A DNA stretch of 64,000 nt, taken from NCBI RefSeq assembly GCF_900106805.1, contig NZ_FNNP01000008.1, positions 1 through 64,000 of the forward strand, given 5' to 3'. The DNA is from Ruegeria halocynthiae (GTDB lineage: Bacteria; Pseudomonadota; Alphaproteobacteria; Rhodobacterales; Rhodobacteraceae). Shown piece after piece: positions 34,548 through 46,100 of the stretch (within the stretch, counting starts at the first letter, position 1; each line of letters opens with the position of its first letter). The position numbers and the translations under genes were made by a program. The notes below the pieces were generated by a model. It saw only the letters and a program-made list of their open reading frames with translations. It made no database searches and was not told where the DNA came from.

Positions 34548-35468
34548 CTAATGCGAGGCGTGGAAAATCCGGCCTAGTGATGCAGGTGCGCTGCTTTTGT
34601 CGGCCGAAAGGATCACAAGCACAAGGATCGTGATGATATAGGGCGACATTGCCAGATACTCGACTGGAATGGCAACGCCTGCCGCCTGCAAATTAAGCTG
34701 CAACACGGTGATGCCGCCGAACAAGTAGGCACCCAACAGGACACGCCACGGCTTCCAGCTGGCGAACACCACCAGTGCCAGAGCGATCCAACCGACACCA
34801 GCAGTCATGCCCTCGGTCCACTGTGGAACTCGGATCAGGCTGATATAGGCGCCACCCAGCCCGGCACATGCGCCACCGAACATAATTGCCATGATGCGGA
34901 TCTTGATGACTTTGTAACCCAAGGCATGTGCTGCATCGTGGTTTTCGCCCACCGCGCGTAGGATCAAGCCGATACGCGTGTACTTCAGCACTGCCCAGAC
35001 GGCAGCAATGAGAGCGATCCCCAGATATAAGATCGGGTCGTGCTGGAACAGGATCGGACCGATCACCGGGATGTCGCTAATGAATGGGATGTTAATTTCA
35101 CCCATGCTGGGCGGTTTGACGCCCACATAGCTTTGACCCAACAATGCGCTGAATCCCAAACCAAATAACGTCAGCGCAAGTCCGCTTGCCACCTGATTGG
35201 CCAGCGCCACCTGCGTTAGCAGGACAAACAGCAGCGATAGTATCGCGCCGCCAATAGCGGCGGCGATGAAACCCAGCCATGGTGAGCCGGTCTCGACCGA
35301 AATCGCAAAACCGCTGATCGCACCAATGATCATCATGCCTTCAACGCCGAGGTTTAGAACACCTGCCTTTTCGACGACCAGTTCGCCGATCGCGGCCAAA
35401 AGCAGGGGGGTTGCGGCCACCATCAACGAGGCGACCAGAAGTACGGGATTGATTTCACCTAGGTCCAT
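34548..35468 (-). CDS. Nucleoside ABC transporter permease (NupQ/BMP type)
   Basis: The 306-residue membrane protein of the branched-chain/BMP permease group has about nine membrane segments and the conserved GELVVEKAGVLNLGVEGMMI region (residues 26-45). It starts three bases after the other permease ends. It should pair with that permease to import the ligand bound by the BMP protein. Confidence 0.9.
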   Translation of the reverse strand: MDLGEINPVLLVASLMVAATPLLLAAIGELVVEKAGVLNLGVEGMMIIGAISGFAISVETGSPWLGFIAAAIGGAILSLLFVLLTQVALANQVASGLALTLFGLGFSALLGQSYVGVKPPSMGEINIPFISDIPVIGPILFQHDPILYLGIALIAAVWAVLKYTRIGLILRAVGENHDAAHALGYKVIKIRIMAIMFGGACAGLGGAYISLIRVPQWTEGMTAGVGWIALALVVFASWKPWRVLLGAYLFGGITVLQLNLQAAGVAIPVEYLAMSPYIITILVLVILSADKSSAPASLGRIFHASH

Positions 35469-35471
35469 GGG

Positions 35472-36554
35472 TCACGCTACCTCGCTACGGGCCGCACGGA
35501 TGCGGTAGTTGGTCAAAAGATCGAAGGCCAGCAGGAAGAACAGCAGCATCCCCTGGAAAACCTGAATGGCTGCGGCGGGCAGACCCAGCTGAGATTGCGC
35601 GATTTCACCACCGATATATGTCAGCGCCATCAACCCGCCTGCCAGCAGAATGCCCACCGGGTGCAAACGGCCCAAAAAGGCAACGATGATCGCGGTAAAG
35701 CCATAGCCCACGTTGAAGTCGATGCTGACCTGACCCGAAGGACCCGTTACTTCGAACATCCCTGCCAGCCCGGCCAGTGCACCGGATATGCCCAGACAAA
35801 ACAGTATCAGTCGCGCCGGATTTACACCCGCGAACTTTGCGGCACGCGGCGCCTCGCCAGTCAGCCGGATGTGAAAGCCCAGCATGTGTCGGTTCAGCAG
35901 CACGTATGAGAAGATCACTGCAATAAATGCCGCAACCACCCCCCAGTGCATTCCCGACCCTGCGATCAGTTCAGCGTTATGCGCACTTTCATAAGACTGC
36001 AAATTGCGTGATCCGGGAAACCCGAACCCCTCGGGGTTCTTCAGCAAACCCAATGATACCGAAGCCAGAAACTGCTCGGCCACATAGACCAGCATCAGCG
36101 ACACAAGAATTTCGTTGGTGCCAAACCTGACCTTCAGAAAGGCCGGGATCATCGCCCACAGCCAGCCCCCGAAAGCACCGGCCAGTACCATGATCGGAAA
36201 GATGTACCACGCATCCAGAGGATAAAAGGCCAGACCTGCACCCGCGCCAAAGATGGCACCCATGATGTACTGTCCCTCGGCACCGATATTCCAGATGCCT
36301 GCGCGAAAGCCCAAAGACAGGCCAATCGCGATCAGCACCAGCGGCGCGCCTTTCACCAGCAATTGCGGGCGGTAATAAAAGGCAAACTCACCGAACAGCG
36401 GTTCCCAGAAAATCGTTCCGATTGCCTCAACCGGGTTCTTACCCAGAAGTGCGAATAGAATGCCGCCAAAGATCATAGTTGCAATCACCGCAACCAAAGG
36501 GGTCGCGTATGACCACGCCTTCGACGGCTGAGGCCGTTTCTCCAACACAATCAT
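35472..36554 (-). CDS. Nucleoside ABC transporter permease (NupP/BMP type)
   Basis: The 360-residue membrane protein has features of the first BMP permease: GAPLVLIAIGLSLGFRAGIW then NIGAEGQYIMGAIFGAGAGL, and the MIPAFLKVRFGTNEILVSLM coupling segment. It lies 63 bp downstream of the ATPase gene on the minus strand and leads the second permease. Confidence 0.9.
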   Translation of the reverse strand: MIVLEKRPQPSKAWSYATPLVAVIATMIFGGILFALLGKNPVEAIGTIFWEPLFGEFAFYYRPQLLVKGAPLVLIAIGLSLGFRAGIWNIGAEGQYIMGAIFGAGAGLAFYPLDAWYIFPIMVLAGAFGGWLWAMIPAFLKVRFGTNEILVSLMLVYVAEQFLASVSLGLLKNPEGFGFPGSRNLQSYESAHNAELIAGSGMHWGVVAAFIAVIFSYVLLNRHMLGFHIRLTGEAPRAAKFAGVNPARLILFCLGISGALAGLAGMFEVTGPSGQVSIDFNVGYGFTAIIVAFLGRLHPVGILLAGGLMALTYIGGEIAQSQLGLPAAAIQVFQGMLLFFLLAFDLLTNYRIRAARSEVA

Positions 36555-36617
36555 CTGCGCATCCCCCCGTTTTTTTCATCTTTTTGTAAATACTCTCGCC
36601 GAAGGCGGATTTGGCGG

Positions 36618-38135
36618 TCAAACATGCGCCACCTCCATGCCATGTGCGCCACCCATCATCAGGCCGATTTCATCAACCGTCAGACCAATGGTTGTACGCG
36701 GGGCACTTAGCCGCCCTTCGTTTAGCGCGGCAAAACTGTCTGAAATCTCCATCAGCTCATCCAGATCCTGACTTATGCAGACCACCGCTGTACCTTTGGC
36801 TGCGAGGTCAAGAATGGCCTGCCGGATCGAGGCCGCCGCAGCAGCATCCACGCCCCATGTCGGCTGGTTCACCACCAGTACGTCAGGGTTTTGCAACACC
36901 TCGCGTCCGATCACGAATTTCTGCAGGTTCCCACCGGAAAGCGACCTTGCCGCATTCTCGGGACCTGGTGTGCGCACATCGAACTCTTCGATGATTTTCT
37001 CAGCGAAGCCTTTGGTTTCGTTCCATTTTAGAAATCCGTTGCTCTCCAACCCTTCGCGAACCGATCCAGTCAGCAAAGCATTTTCAGTCAGGCTCATGTC
37101 TGGCGCGGCAGCGTGGCCCAGCCGTTCTTCGGGTGCGGTCAGCACGCCCAGCTTGCGGCGAGCGGTGGGCCCCTTCTTGCCAATGGCTTGTCCGTTGAAC
37201 TTGATTGCGTCGGCAGCGGTTGGAATCTCACCGGACAACACGCCCAGAAGTTCGTCCTGACCATTACCGGCGACGCCGCCGATGCCCAGAACTTCGCCTT
37301 TGCGAACCGTCATATGAACGTTCTTCAACGCAGTGCCAAATTCAGAAGGTGATGGGACCGAGAGGCCACTTACATCCAATGCAACTTCACCAAACTCACG
37401 CCCCGAGCGTTCCGGAGTTTGAAGGGTCGAGCCCACCATCATCTCGGCCATATCCCTGGCCGAGGTTTCGGCGGGTATGCACTCGCCAACATTCTGACCA
37501 AGACGCAGGATCGTGGCATGGTCGCATAGCGTCCTGATCTCTTCGAGCTTGTGCGAGATGTACAGGATCGAAGTGCCTTCGGAGCGCAACTTATTCAGCG
37601 TTTCAAAAAGGATATCGACTTCCTGCGGGGTCAGGACCGAAGTCGGTTCATCCATGATCAACAGCTTGGGATCCTGTAACAGGCAGCGGATGATCTCGAC
37701 CCGCTGGCGCTCACCAGCCGACAGATCGCCCACGATGCGGAAGGGGTCCAGCGGCAGCCCGTAGGTTTCCGAAACCTCGCGGATGCGCGAGGCCAGATCG
37801 CCCATTGGCGGTGGGTTCTCCATCCCCAGCGCGATATTCTCGGCGACATTCAGGGCGTCGAACAGCGAGAAATGCTGGAATACCATCGCGATACCGTCAG
37901 CCCGTGCCGCGCGCGGTTCGGGCGGGGCAAAGGCCTGGCCACGCAACAACATGGTGCCGCTGTCCGGCTTCACCAACCCGTAGATCATTTTAACAAGCGT
38001 GGATTTTCCAGCGCCGTTTTCGCCCAGAAGGGCGTGAACTTCGCCTTCTCCGATGTCAAAAGACACCTGATCATTGGCCACGACGCCGGGGTAGGCTTTG
38101 GTCAGCCCTTGCAAACTCAGAAGTGGAGTGGTCAC
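36618..38135 (-). CDS. Nucleoside ABC transporter double ATP-binding protein
   Basis: The 505-residue protein starts at GTG 38135, overlapping the xdhC stop (GTGA). It has two ABC domains: the first with GENGAGKST (about residue 37), signature LSAGERQRVEIIR and LLIMDEPTSVLTP; the second with a degenerate P-loop VAGNGQDELL and signature LSGGNLQKFVIGRE. This is the RbsA/YufO-type arrangement for BMP transporters. Coupling to xdhC ties nucleobase or nucleoside uptake to oxidation by xanthine dehydrogenase. Confidence 0.92.
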   Translation of the reverse strand: MTTPLLSLQGLTKAYPGVVANDQVSFDIGEGEVHALLGENGAGKSTLVKMIYGLVKPDSGTMLLRGQAFAPPEPRAARADGIAMVFQHFSLFDALNVAENIALGMENPPPMGDLASRIREVSETYGLPLDPFRIVGDLSAGERQRVEIIRCLLQDPKLLIMDEPTSVLTPQEVDILFETLNKLRSEGTSILYISHKLEEIRTLCDHATILRLGQNVGECIPAETSARDMAEMMVGSTLQTPERSGREFGEVALDVSGLSVPSPSEFGTALKNVHMTVRKGEVLGIGGVAGNGQDELLGVLSGEIPTAADAIKFNGQAIGKKGPTARRKLGVLTAPEERLGHAAAPDMSLTENALLTGSVREGLESNGFLKWNETKGFAEKIIEEFDVRTPGPENAARSLSGGNLQKFVIGREVLQNPDVLVVNQPTWGVDAAAAASIRQAILDLAAKGTAVVCISQDLDELMEISDSFAALNEGRLSAPRTTIGLTVDEIGLMMGGAHGMEVAHV

Positions 38136-39067
38136 GCGCTCAGGTCCTTCTTCAATTCGTTTTGTCGGGCCGGGTGCAGAACTTGTGCTGCGACACCAAC
38201 GGCGATCATTTGTGGGTGTTTGCCCAGGGACGGGTCGCCAATCGGGCATGTGATACGGGCTATTCTTTCAGGCGAATGCCCGAGGGCGGCAAGCCGCGAT
38301 CGGAACCGCGCCCATTTCGTAGCCGAACCAATCAAACCCGCAAAGCGGAAATCGTGTGAAAGCAATCTGTTGCACAGTTCCAAGTCCAGTGTATGAGAGT
38401 AAGTCAGCACAAGATGCTCTGCGTCACGCGGTGCATGCCGAACCAGTTCGGCTGGTTTGACTGTCGGTATACTTGTTACACCGGCCGGAATAGTTTCAGG
38501 GAACCTTTCCGGCCCGGTGTCGACCCATGTGATTGCCAGATCAGGCAGAGGCGACAGAACGTCAACCAGCGCTCGACCGACATGACCCGCACCCCAAATC
38601 CAAAGATTGCGGGCCGGTTTGTGAACCGGTTCTATCATCCACCCGTCAAGCAACTGCGGCTCGGGCGTCAGGCCCTGACCGCGGGCCTGAGCCAGCAATC
38701 TCTTAACCGCCAGAGGCATTTCGGTGTTCGACGCTGATCGTGCAACAACGGTGTCATCCAAGCTGTCGACCGCATCGAGATCATAGATTTCGCTTAGCAG
38801 GGTCACTGCCCCGCCGCAGCACTGGCCCAGATCAGGGCCAAGCGCATGTTGTGTCTGGCGGGCGTGTGCAGTCTGGGATCGCGCAGCCTTAGCTGCCTGA
38901 AATTCCAGCGTGCCGCCGCCTATAGTGCCCGATTGCCCGTTCTTCCAAACCAGCATTGCAGCACCAACTTCGCGGGGGGACGATCCCTTGATTGCGGCGA
39001 TGACCACGCGAGCCACATTGCCGTGGGTTTTGACCGCCTCCCTCAAAGCCTCAAGGTCAAATCCCAT
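38132..39067 (-). CDS. xdhC: XdhC molybdenum cofactor maturation factor for xanthine dehydrogenase
   Basis: The 311-residue protein has the XdhC/CoxI N-terminal domain (VVIAAIKGSSPREVGAAMLV and GTIGGGTLEFQAA with the cofactor-binding GGG) and the C-terminal Rossmann-like XdhC_C domain (LWIWGAGHVGRALVDVLSPL). XdhC binds and sulfurates the molybdenum cofactor and inserts it into XdhB. It overlaps xdhB by one base (TGATG) and the ATPase gene by four. Confidence 0.92.
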   Translation of the reverse strand: MGFDLEALREAVKTHGNVARVVIAAIKGSSPREVGAAMLVWKNGQSGTIGGGTLEFQAAKAARSQTAHARQTQHALGPDLGQCCGGAVTLLSEIYDLDAVDSLDDTVVARSASNTEMPLAVKRLLAQARGQGLTPEPQLLDGWMIEPVHKPARNLWIWGAGHVGRALVDVLSPLPDLAITWVDTGPERFPETIPAGVTSIPTVKPAELVRHAPRDAEHLVLTYSHTLDLELCNRLLSHDFRFAGLIGSATKWARFRSRLAALGHSPERIARITCPIGDPSLGKHPQMIAVGVAAQVLHPARQNELKKDLSA

Positions 39068-41469
39068 CAGATGTCTCCCTTCATCCTTCGGACGCCGCGC
39101 CAGACCTCTTCAGCCGTGGCTGGCGCATCCAACGCAGGATAGCTGTCCCCGCAGGCGGCCACGGCATTCGACAGTGCCAGCCAAGCGGATATGCCCAACA
39201 TGAACGGTGGTTCCCCTACTGCCTTTGAGCGATAGATCGTGTCCTCTCGATTCTCGCCATTCCAAAGCGCGACATTGAAAATGTCAGGCCGGTCCGAGCA
39301 GGCAGGGATCTTATAGGTCGACGGCGCGTGCGTGCGCAGATTGCCCTTATCGTCCCAGACCAACTCTTCGGTCGTCAACCAGCCTGCGCCTTGCACGTAA
39401 CCGCCTTCGACCTGTCCAATATCCAGCGCTGGGTTCAGCGACGCGCCTGCGTCATGCAGAATATCCGTGCGCAAGATGCGATTTTCACCCGTCAGGGTAT
39501 CGACGGCCACCTCGGTGATTGACGCGCCATATGCGAAATAGAAAAACGGTCGACCGCGCCCTTTGATCCGATCCCATTCGATCTTGGGTGTCTTGTAGAA
39601 TCCGGTTGCCGACAGGCTGATGCGGCCCTGATAGGCCAGTGCAGCCGCCTCGGCGAAAGCATAACGTTCCTCGCCGACCGAAACATGGCCATCCGCGAAT
39701 ACCACTGAGGACGGATCTGCCTGATGCCGCTCGGCCAGATAGTCAGCCATCCGGTCACGGATCGTGTCACATGCGGCCTTCACCGCCATGCCGTTCAGAT
39801 CACTGCCTGAAGATGCCGCCGTGGCCGAGGTGTTGGGCACTTTGGCTGTATCGGTTGCGGTGATCTTAACCATTTCAAGTGGGATGCCGAACCGCGAGGC
39901 CGCGACCTGTGCCACTTTCTGGAACAACCCCTGACCCATCTCGGTACCGCCATGGTTCAAATGAACCGAGCCGTCCTGATAGACGTGCACCAATGCTCCG
40001 GCCTGATTTAGGTGGGTCAGCGTGAAGGAGATGCCGAACTTGACCGGAGAGAACGCGATGCCCCTCTTGATCACTGTGTTTTCGGCGTTCCATTTCTCAA
40101 TAGAAGCTTTTCGAGCGGCATAATCGCTGGATTTAAGCAGTGCCTCGGTCATGCCGTGCAACTCGAAATCGCTGACTTCCATGCCGTAGGGCGTGGTGTT
40201 GCCGCCTGAGGGCAGGGGACGAACCGGGGCATAGCCGGTTTCCACCGCTCCCCGGCTGGTCAGATCTTCGTGCGGATCGGGCTGCCCCAGAGGTTTCTCT
40301 GCCGGAGCGCGTTCCGCAACCGGATGAGCCGGTTCATAATAGTTTCGGCGGCGCAATTCGACTGGATCAAGGTCTAACGCTTGTGCGGCGTGATCCATCA
40401 ACCGCTCGATCCCGACCATGCCCTGCGGGCCTCCAAAGCCACGATAGGCAGTGGCGGATTGGGTGTTGGTTTTCAGCCGATGGCTCTCGATCCGGGCATT
40501 TGGCAGCAGATAGGCATTGTCTGAATGCAACATCGCCCGGTCCGCGACGGGCAGGGACAGATCCTGCGCCCACCCGCAGATGGCGTGGTGCAGGAATGAG
40601 ACGCCCTGAATATGACCATTCTCATCAAACCCGGCGCGATAGGCAATTCGAAATGCGTGGCGTTTGCCGGTGATGATCATGTCGTCATCGCGATCATAGC
40701 GCATTTTGCAGGCTTTACCGGTGATACGGGCCGCTATGGCACAGCCAACGGCCAAAGCATTGCCCTGGCTTTCCTTACCTCCAAACCCTCCGCCCATACG
40801 GCGGGTTTCCACGCGCACGGCGTGCATGGGAACACCCAACGCATCCGCCACTTTGTGCTGAATCTCGGTCGGATGTTGGGTCGAAGAATGCACAAGCATA
40901 TCCGCACCTTCGTTTGGTACGGCCAGCGCAGCCTGTCCTTCCAGATAGAAATGCTCTTGCCCGCCAAGTTCGAAGCTGCCCTCGATCACGTGCGCTGAAC
41001 CAGCAATGGCCGCATCCGCATCACCCTTGGTATAGATGCGGGGGCCTTCTTCGAACCGGCTGTCGGCGGCAAGGGCGTCTTCGACCGTCAGGATCGGTGT
41101 CTCTTCTGCATATTCGATCTTGCCCAGTCGCGCCGCCTTGCGGGCCGCCAAATGGCTTGTTGCGACGACAAGAAAAACGGGTTGGCCGATGTAATTGACG
41201 GTGCCGTCCGATAGCAACGGTTCGTCATGAATCGACGGCGAGACATCGTTGGAAAAGGGAAGGTCCTCGGCCGTCATTACCAGCACGACGCCTTCGGCAG
41301 CTTGCACCGCCGACAGGTCCATAGATGTGATCCTGCCTTTGGCGATCGGGCTGACACCAAACGCCAGATGCAATGTACCCTTCGGCGTCGGGATATCATC
41401 CACATACCGTGCCGACCCGGAAACATGCAGAGGTGCGGCGTCATGCGGGAGAGGTTTGGTCACACTCAT
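39067..41469 (-). CDS. xdhB: Xanthine dehydrogenase large (molybdopterin) subunit
   Basis: The 800-residue protein starts at ATG 41469 (ATGA overlap with xdhA); the longer frame to 41640 is an artefact. It has the aldehyde oxidase/xanthine dehydrogenase hammerhead domain, then the Moco domains: GGQEHFYLEGQAAL, TRRMGGGFGGKESQGN, AYRGFGGPQGM and the catalytic Glu (E753) in KAVGEPPFMLG. It oxidises hypoxanthine to xanthine and urate in the cytosol, with XdhA passing electrons to NAD+. Confidence 0.95.
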   Translation of the reverse strand: MSVTKPLPHDAAPLHVSGSARYVDDIPTPKGTLHLAFGVSPIAKGRITSMDLSAVQAAEGVVLVMTAEDLPFSNDVSPSIHDEPLLSDGTVNYIGQPVFLVVATSHLAARKAARLGKIEYAEETPILTVEDALAADSRFEEGPRIYTKGDADAAIAGSAHVIEGSFELGGQEHFYLEGQAALAVPNEGADMLVHSSTQHPTEIQHKVADALGVPMHAVRVETRRMGGGFGGKESQGNALAVGCAIAARITGKACKMRYDRDDDMIITGKRHAFRIAYRAGFDENGHIQGVSFLHHAICGWAQDLSLPVADRAMLHSDNAYLLPNARIESHRLKTNTQSATAYRGFGGPQGMVGIERLMDHAAQALDLDPVELRRRNYYEPAHPVAERAPAEKPLGQPDPHEDLTSRGAVETGYAPVRPLPSGGNTTPYGMEVSDFELHGMTEALLKSSDYAARKASIEKWNAENTVIKRGIAFSPVKFGISFTLTHLNQAGALVHVYQDGSVHLNHGGTEMGQGLFQKVAQVAASRFGIPLEMVKITATDTAKVPNTSATAASSGSDLNGMAVKAACDTIRDRMADYLAERHQADPSSVVFADGHVSVGEERYAFAEAAALAYQGRISLSATGFYKTPKIEWDRIKGRGRPFFYFAYGASITEVAVDTLTGENRILRTDILHDAGASLNPALDIGQVEGGYVQGAGWLTTEELVWDDKGNLRTHAPSTYKIPACSDRPDIFNVALWNGENREDTIYRSKAVGEPPFMLGISAWLALSNAVAACGDSYPALDAPATAEEVWRGVRRMKGDI

Positions 41470-42827
41470 GCCGACACCTCCAATACGTTGGTCACCTCGC
41501 CCTGATCCTCCAGAAAATACCGCTCGAGCAGCGCTTTGGCAGTCTCCAGCCGATAAGTGGCCGAGGCGCGCATGTCCGTCATCGGCGTGTAGTCCGTTGC
41601 GAACGCGGGTTGCGCGGCTTTGATGGTCTGGTGTGTCCATGGTTTGCCAACCAGCGCGTCTTCGACATGCCTTGCGCGTTTCGGGATTCCGGCCATGCCG
41701 CCAAATGCAATGCGAGCATCTTTAATCACACCTTCTGCAACCGTGATGTTGAAGCATCCGCAGACCGCCGAGATGTCTTGATCGAACCGCTTGCTAAGCT
41801 TGTAGGTCTTCAGTCGGTCAACCTGACGCGGAATACTGACGGCCTCGACAAATTCACCAGAGGTGCGATCTTGCTTGCCATAGTCGATAAAGAATTCTTC
41901 CAGTTTGATCGCGCGGCGATCATCTCCTTTGCGCAGGTGAAGCGTGGCACCCAGCGCGATCAGCGCGGGCGGGTTGTCTCCGATAGGTGAGCCGTTGGCG
42001 ATATTGCCGCCAACGGTGGCCGCGTGGCGGACCTGAACGCTGGCATAGCGGCGGATCATCTCGGCATACGAGGGGTGCAGATCGGCCAGTGCATCGCCCA
42101 TGCGGTTCATGTCGACCATGGCGCCGAAACGGATTTCATCATCCGTCACCTTGATATCTTTGAGATCGTCGCAGCGGTTCAGGAAAATAACCGTGTCGAG
42201 GTTACGCAGTTGCTTGGTGACCCAAAGTCCGACGTCAGTAGCACCTGCAACCAACGTGGCATTGGGGTGTTTGGCATAAACAGAAGCAAGCTCATCCGAG
42301 GATTCCGGTAACATCGGCGAAGATACCCGTGATGCCACGGGTGTGTCTCTGACCCAGACCGGAACGGGTTTATCCTCGGCAGCCTGAGCTGCGCGAACAA
42401 TCGGAGCGTAACCAGTGCAGCGGCACAGATTACCGGCAAGCTGTGTGTCGTGATCCGTCGCGCCATTGGTGTGGCCTGCGACCATCGACATGACAAAACC
42501 TGGGGTGCAAAAACCGCATTGCGAACCATGCAGATCGACCATGGCCTGTTGTACCGGGTGCGCCTCACCATTCGGGCCCGATGCGCCCTCGACCGTGCGT
42601 ACGGCTTTGCCATGTAATTGCGGCAGGAACAGAATGCAGGCGTTCAGCGCTTTGTGACCGCCTTCATCTGTCACCATAACGGTGCAGGCTCCGCAATCGC
42701 CCTCGTTGCAGCCTTCTTTGGTACCGGTCAGACCGCGATCCTCGCGCAGCCAATCCAGCAGGGTCACTGTTGGATCAACATCCGCCAGCTCCACAGTCTC
42801 TCCGTTCAGAAGAAACGTGATATTCAT
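41466..42827 (-). CDS. xdhA: Xanthine dehydrogenase small (2Fe-2S/FAD) subunit
   Basis: The 453-residue protein holds two 2Fe-2S domains, [14 protein letters not shown] near residue 38-51 and [12 protein letters not shown] with NLCRCTGY further on, and a FAD-binding domain from about residue 190 ([38 protein letters not shown]). It is the first gene of xdhABC and is divergent from dnaE. The 345-bp gap upstream contains a 17-bp inverted repeat that may be an operator. Confidence 0.95.
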   Translation of the reverse strand: MNITFLLNGETVELADVDPTVTLLDWLREDRGLTGTKEGCNEGDCGACTVMVTDEGGHKALNACILFLPQLHGKAVRTVEGASGPNGEAHPVQQAMVDLHGSQCGFCTPGFVMSMVAGHTNGATDHDTQLAGNLCRCTGYAPIVRAAQAAEDKPVPVWVRDTPVASRVSSPMLPESSDELASVYAKHPNATLVAGATDVGLWVTKQLRNLDTVIFLNRCDDLKDIKVTDDEIRFGAMVDMNRMGDALADLHPSYAEMIRRYASVQVRHAATVGGNIANGSPIGDNPPALIALGATLHLRKGDDRRAIKLEEFFIDYGKQDRTSGEFVEAVSIPRQVDRLKTYKLSKRFDQDISAVCGCFNITVAEGVIKDARIAFGGMAGIPKRARHVEDALVGKPWTHQTIKAAQPAFATDYTPMTDMRASATYRLETAKALLERYFLEDQGEVTNVLEVSA

Positions 42828-42972
42828 GTGTGAAACCCGTCGCGTTACCCGGTTGCGCCCTTTGGGTGCTCTCCTTCGATGCGACGTAGAAAGAGTAGCG
42901 GGCGTATAGCTTGCCGTTAGATGTTAGAAACAGCATGGGCAATCTGGCAAGAAAAACTGCCCCTGTGATGTA

Positions 42973-42989
42973 CCATTAAGCGTTAATGG
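42973..42989. promoter_or_regulatory. Inverted repeat in the xdhA-dnaE divergent region
   Basis: CCATTAA-GCG-TTAATGG is a perfect 7+3+7 inverted repeat in the 345-bp gap between xdhA and dnaE, which otherwise contains no gene. It could be the operator of a purine or nitrogen regulator acting on xdhA; no regulator gene is adjacent. AAAGTACTTT further on (about 43030) is a shorter palindrome. Confidence 0.4.
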
Positions 42990-43172
42990 CGGTGTATTGT
43001 CGCATCGACTTTCCATTCACCCGATTGAAAGTAAAGTACTTTTCCAAATTGTGCGCATACAAGTGCTGAAGCACCTTCAGAAATATCCGAATAATCAGTG
43101 GTGATTGTTTTGTCGAATCTGCGGGGCAGGTTCGTGCTTTTGCATTCTCGATTGCTGGGATAGCTTGCCGAT

Positions 43173-46100
43173 ATGAGCAGCAATCCCCGATTCATCCATC
43201 TCCGCGTACACACCGAATATTCCCTGCTGGAAGGCGCCGTCCGGCTGAAAAAGCTGCCGGGTCTTTGCGAGAAAATAGAGATGCCCGCCGTTGCTGTCAC
43301 GGACACGAACAGCATGTTTTCGGCGCTGGAGTTTTCCGTGACCGCCAGCGGGGCAGGGGTGCAGCCGATCATTGGTTGTCAGGTTGATCTGACCTATCTG
43401 CAGGCGCAACCGGGTGAAAAGCCCAAGGCGCCCGCGCCGCTTGTACTGCTGGCACAATCTGAGGTCGGGTATGAGAACCTGATGAAGCTCAGTTCCTGCC
43501 TTTATGTGGACAAGGGTGGGCAATTGCCGCAGGTCACCATGGAAGAACTGGCGGATCGGTCTGAGGGTCTGATCTGTTTGACCGGCGGGCCGGATGGTCC
43601 TGTTGGGATGCTTCTGCAACAGGGTCAGCGCCCGGCGGCAGATGTATTGGTGGATCGACTGGCCCGGATGTTCCCAGATCGCCTGTATGTCGAATTGCAG
43701 CGCCACCCTGGCGAGGACGGCCAGCCCGAGGCTGAACGCCTGACCGAGCGTGGGCATGTCGAGATGGCCTATGCCAAGAATCTGCCGCTGGTTGCCACCA
43801 ATGACGTCTACTTCCCGACCTCAGATATGTACGAGGCGCATGACGCGCTGATCTGCATCGCTGAGGGGGCCTATGTAGATCAGCAGGAAGGCCGCCGCCG
43901 CCTGACGGCACAGCACTATTTCAAGTCGCAGCAGGAAATGGTGACCCTGTTCGCCGACTTGCCCGAAGCGATTAAGAACACGGTCGAGATCGCCAAGCGG
44001 TGCGCCTTCATGGCCTACAGGCGAGATCCGATCCTGCCGAAATTCGCCGATGACGAGGTCGCGGAACTGCGGCGTATCGCAAATGAAGGCCTGCAGAAGC
44101 GTTTGGCCGTGATCCCTCACGCGGTGACCCCAGAAGAGTATCAGGAGCGGCTGGAATTCGAACTCGACATCATCGAAGGCATGGGTTTCCCCGGCTATTT
44201 CCTGATTGTCGCCGACTTTATCCAATGGTCGAAGGATCAGGATATTCCGGTTGGACCGGGCCGGGGCTCGGGCGCGGGGTCCTTGGTGGCCTATGCATTG
44301 ACGATCACCGACCTTGACCCGTTGCGCTATTCGTTGCTGTTCGAACGATTCCTGAACCCAGAACGGGTCTCGATGCCCGATTTCGATATCGACTTTTGCA
44401 TGGATCGCCGCGAAGAGGTGATCCGTTACGTGCAGCAGAAATACGGGCGCGACAAGGTAGGGCAAATCATCACTTTTGGTGCGTTGCTTTCGAAGGCTGC
44501 TGTGCGCGATATCGGGCGAGTGCTGCAGATGCCCTATGGGCAGGTTGACCGTTTGTCCAAGATGATCCCGGTTGAAGGCGTGAAACCCGTTTCCATCGAA
44601 AAAGCACTAAAGGATGAGCCGCGCCTGCGCGAAGAGGCACGCAATGAAGAGGTTGTCGAGCGTCTGCTCACCTATGGCCAACAGGTCGAAGGGTTGCTGC
44701 GGAATGCTTCGACCCACGCGGCTGGGGTGGTGATCGGGGACCGGCCGCTGGACGCGCTGGTGCCGCTCTATCAGGACCCGCGATCCGATATGCCCGCAAC
44801 CCAGTTCAATATGAAATGGGTCGAGCAGGCCGGTTTGGTCAAGTTTGACTTTCTGGGTCTGAAAACGCTGACCGTGATTCAAAACGCAATGGATTTGATC
44901 TTCAAATCCGGGCGCGATCTGCACATCGCCGCCGACGGTACCGAACTTTACGAACCGGCCGAAGGCGCCAAGAACCAGATCAACGCCATCCCGTTGGATG
45001 ATGAAGAGACGTACAAGCTCTATTCGGCGGCCAAAACGGTTGCGGTGTTCCAGGTGGAATCTTCGGGCATGATGGATGCGCTCAAGCGGATGAAGCCGGA
45101 TTGCATCGAGGATATCATTGCTCTCGTCGCGCTGTACCGTCCGGGCCCGATGGAGAACATCCCCAAGTTCTGCGAGGTCAAAAACAAGCTGAGCGAACGG
45201 GACACGCTGCACCCTTCCATCGACCATATCCTTGACGAAACCCAAGGCATCATTGTCTACCAGGAACAGGTGATGCAGATCGCTCAGGAAATGGCGGGCT
45301 ATAGCCTTGGCGGTGCGGATTTGCTGCGCCGCGCGATGGGTAAGAAAATCCAAGAGGCGATGGATGCCGAACGCCCCAAATTCCTCAAAGGTGCCGCCGA
45401 GAATGACGTGGACGAGGCCAAGGCGACTGAGGTCTGGAACCTGCTGGATAAGTTCGCCAACTATGGCTTCAACAAATCCCACGCGGCGGCCTATGCGGTG
45501 GTCAGCTATCAAACCGGCTGGCTGAAGGCGAACCACCCGGTTGAGTTTATGGCAGGTGTCATGAATTGCGATATCCACCTGACCGACAAGCTGGCTGTAT
45601 ACTTTGAAGAGGTCCGCAAAGGGCTGGAGCTGCCTTACGTACCACCGTGTGTGAACCGGTCTCAGTCCACTTTTGATGTCGATGCCGGGCACTTGGTTTA
45701 TGCGCTGGGCGCGCTCAAGAACGTGGGCGTAGAGGCAATGAATCTGATCGTCGACGGACGTGGCGAGAAGCCCTTCGTCAATCTGTTCGATTTTGCCCGC
45801 CGGGTTGACCTGAAGAAAGTCGGCAAGCGCCCATTAGAGATGCTGGCGCGCGCCGGGGCCTTCGATCAGCTCGATAAGAACCGTCGTCGTGTGTTCGAAA
45901 GTCTGGACCCGTTGGTGCAGTATTCGGCTGCCATTCATGACCAGAAGAATTCGAACCAGGTGTCGCTGTTTGGTGAAGCAGGGGATGACTTGCCGGAACC
46001 CCGCCTGTCACCCGCGTCCGATTGGCTGCCCGCCGAACGCCTGAGCGAAGAGTTCAAGGCCATCGGGTTTTATCTATCCGGCCATCCGCTGGACGATTAT

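Noticed and set aside
39067-41640. 857-residue version of XdhB
   Set aside because: The first 57 residues lie inside xdhA in another frame; ATG 41469 with the ATGA overlap is the natural start.
44607-45692. 361-residue open frame antisense to dnaE
   Set aside because: Shadow frame of dnaE; His/Arg/Leu-rich composition typical of antisense translation.
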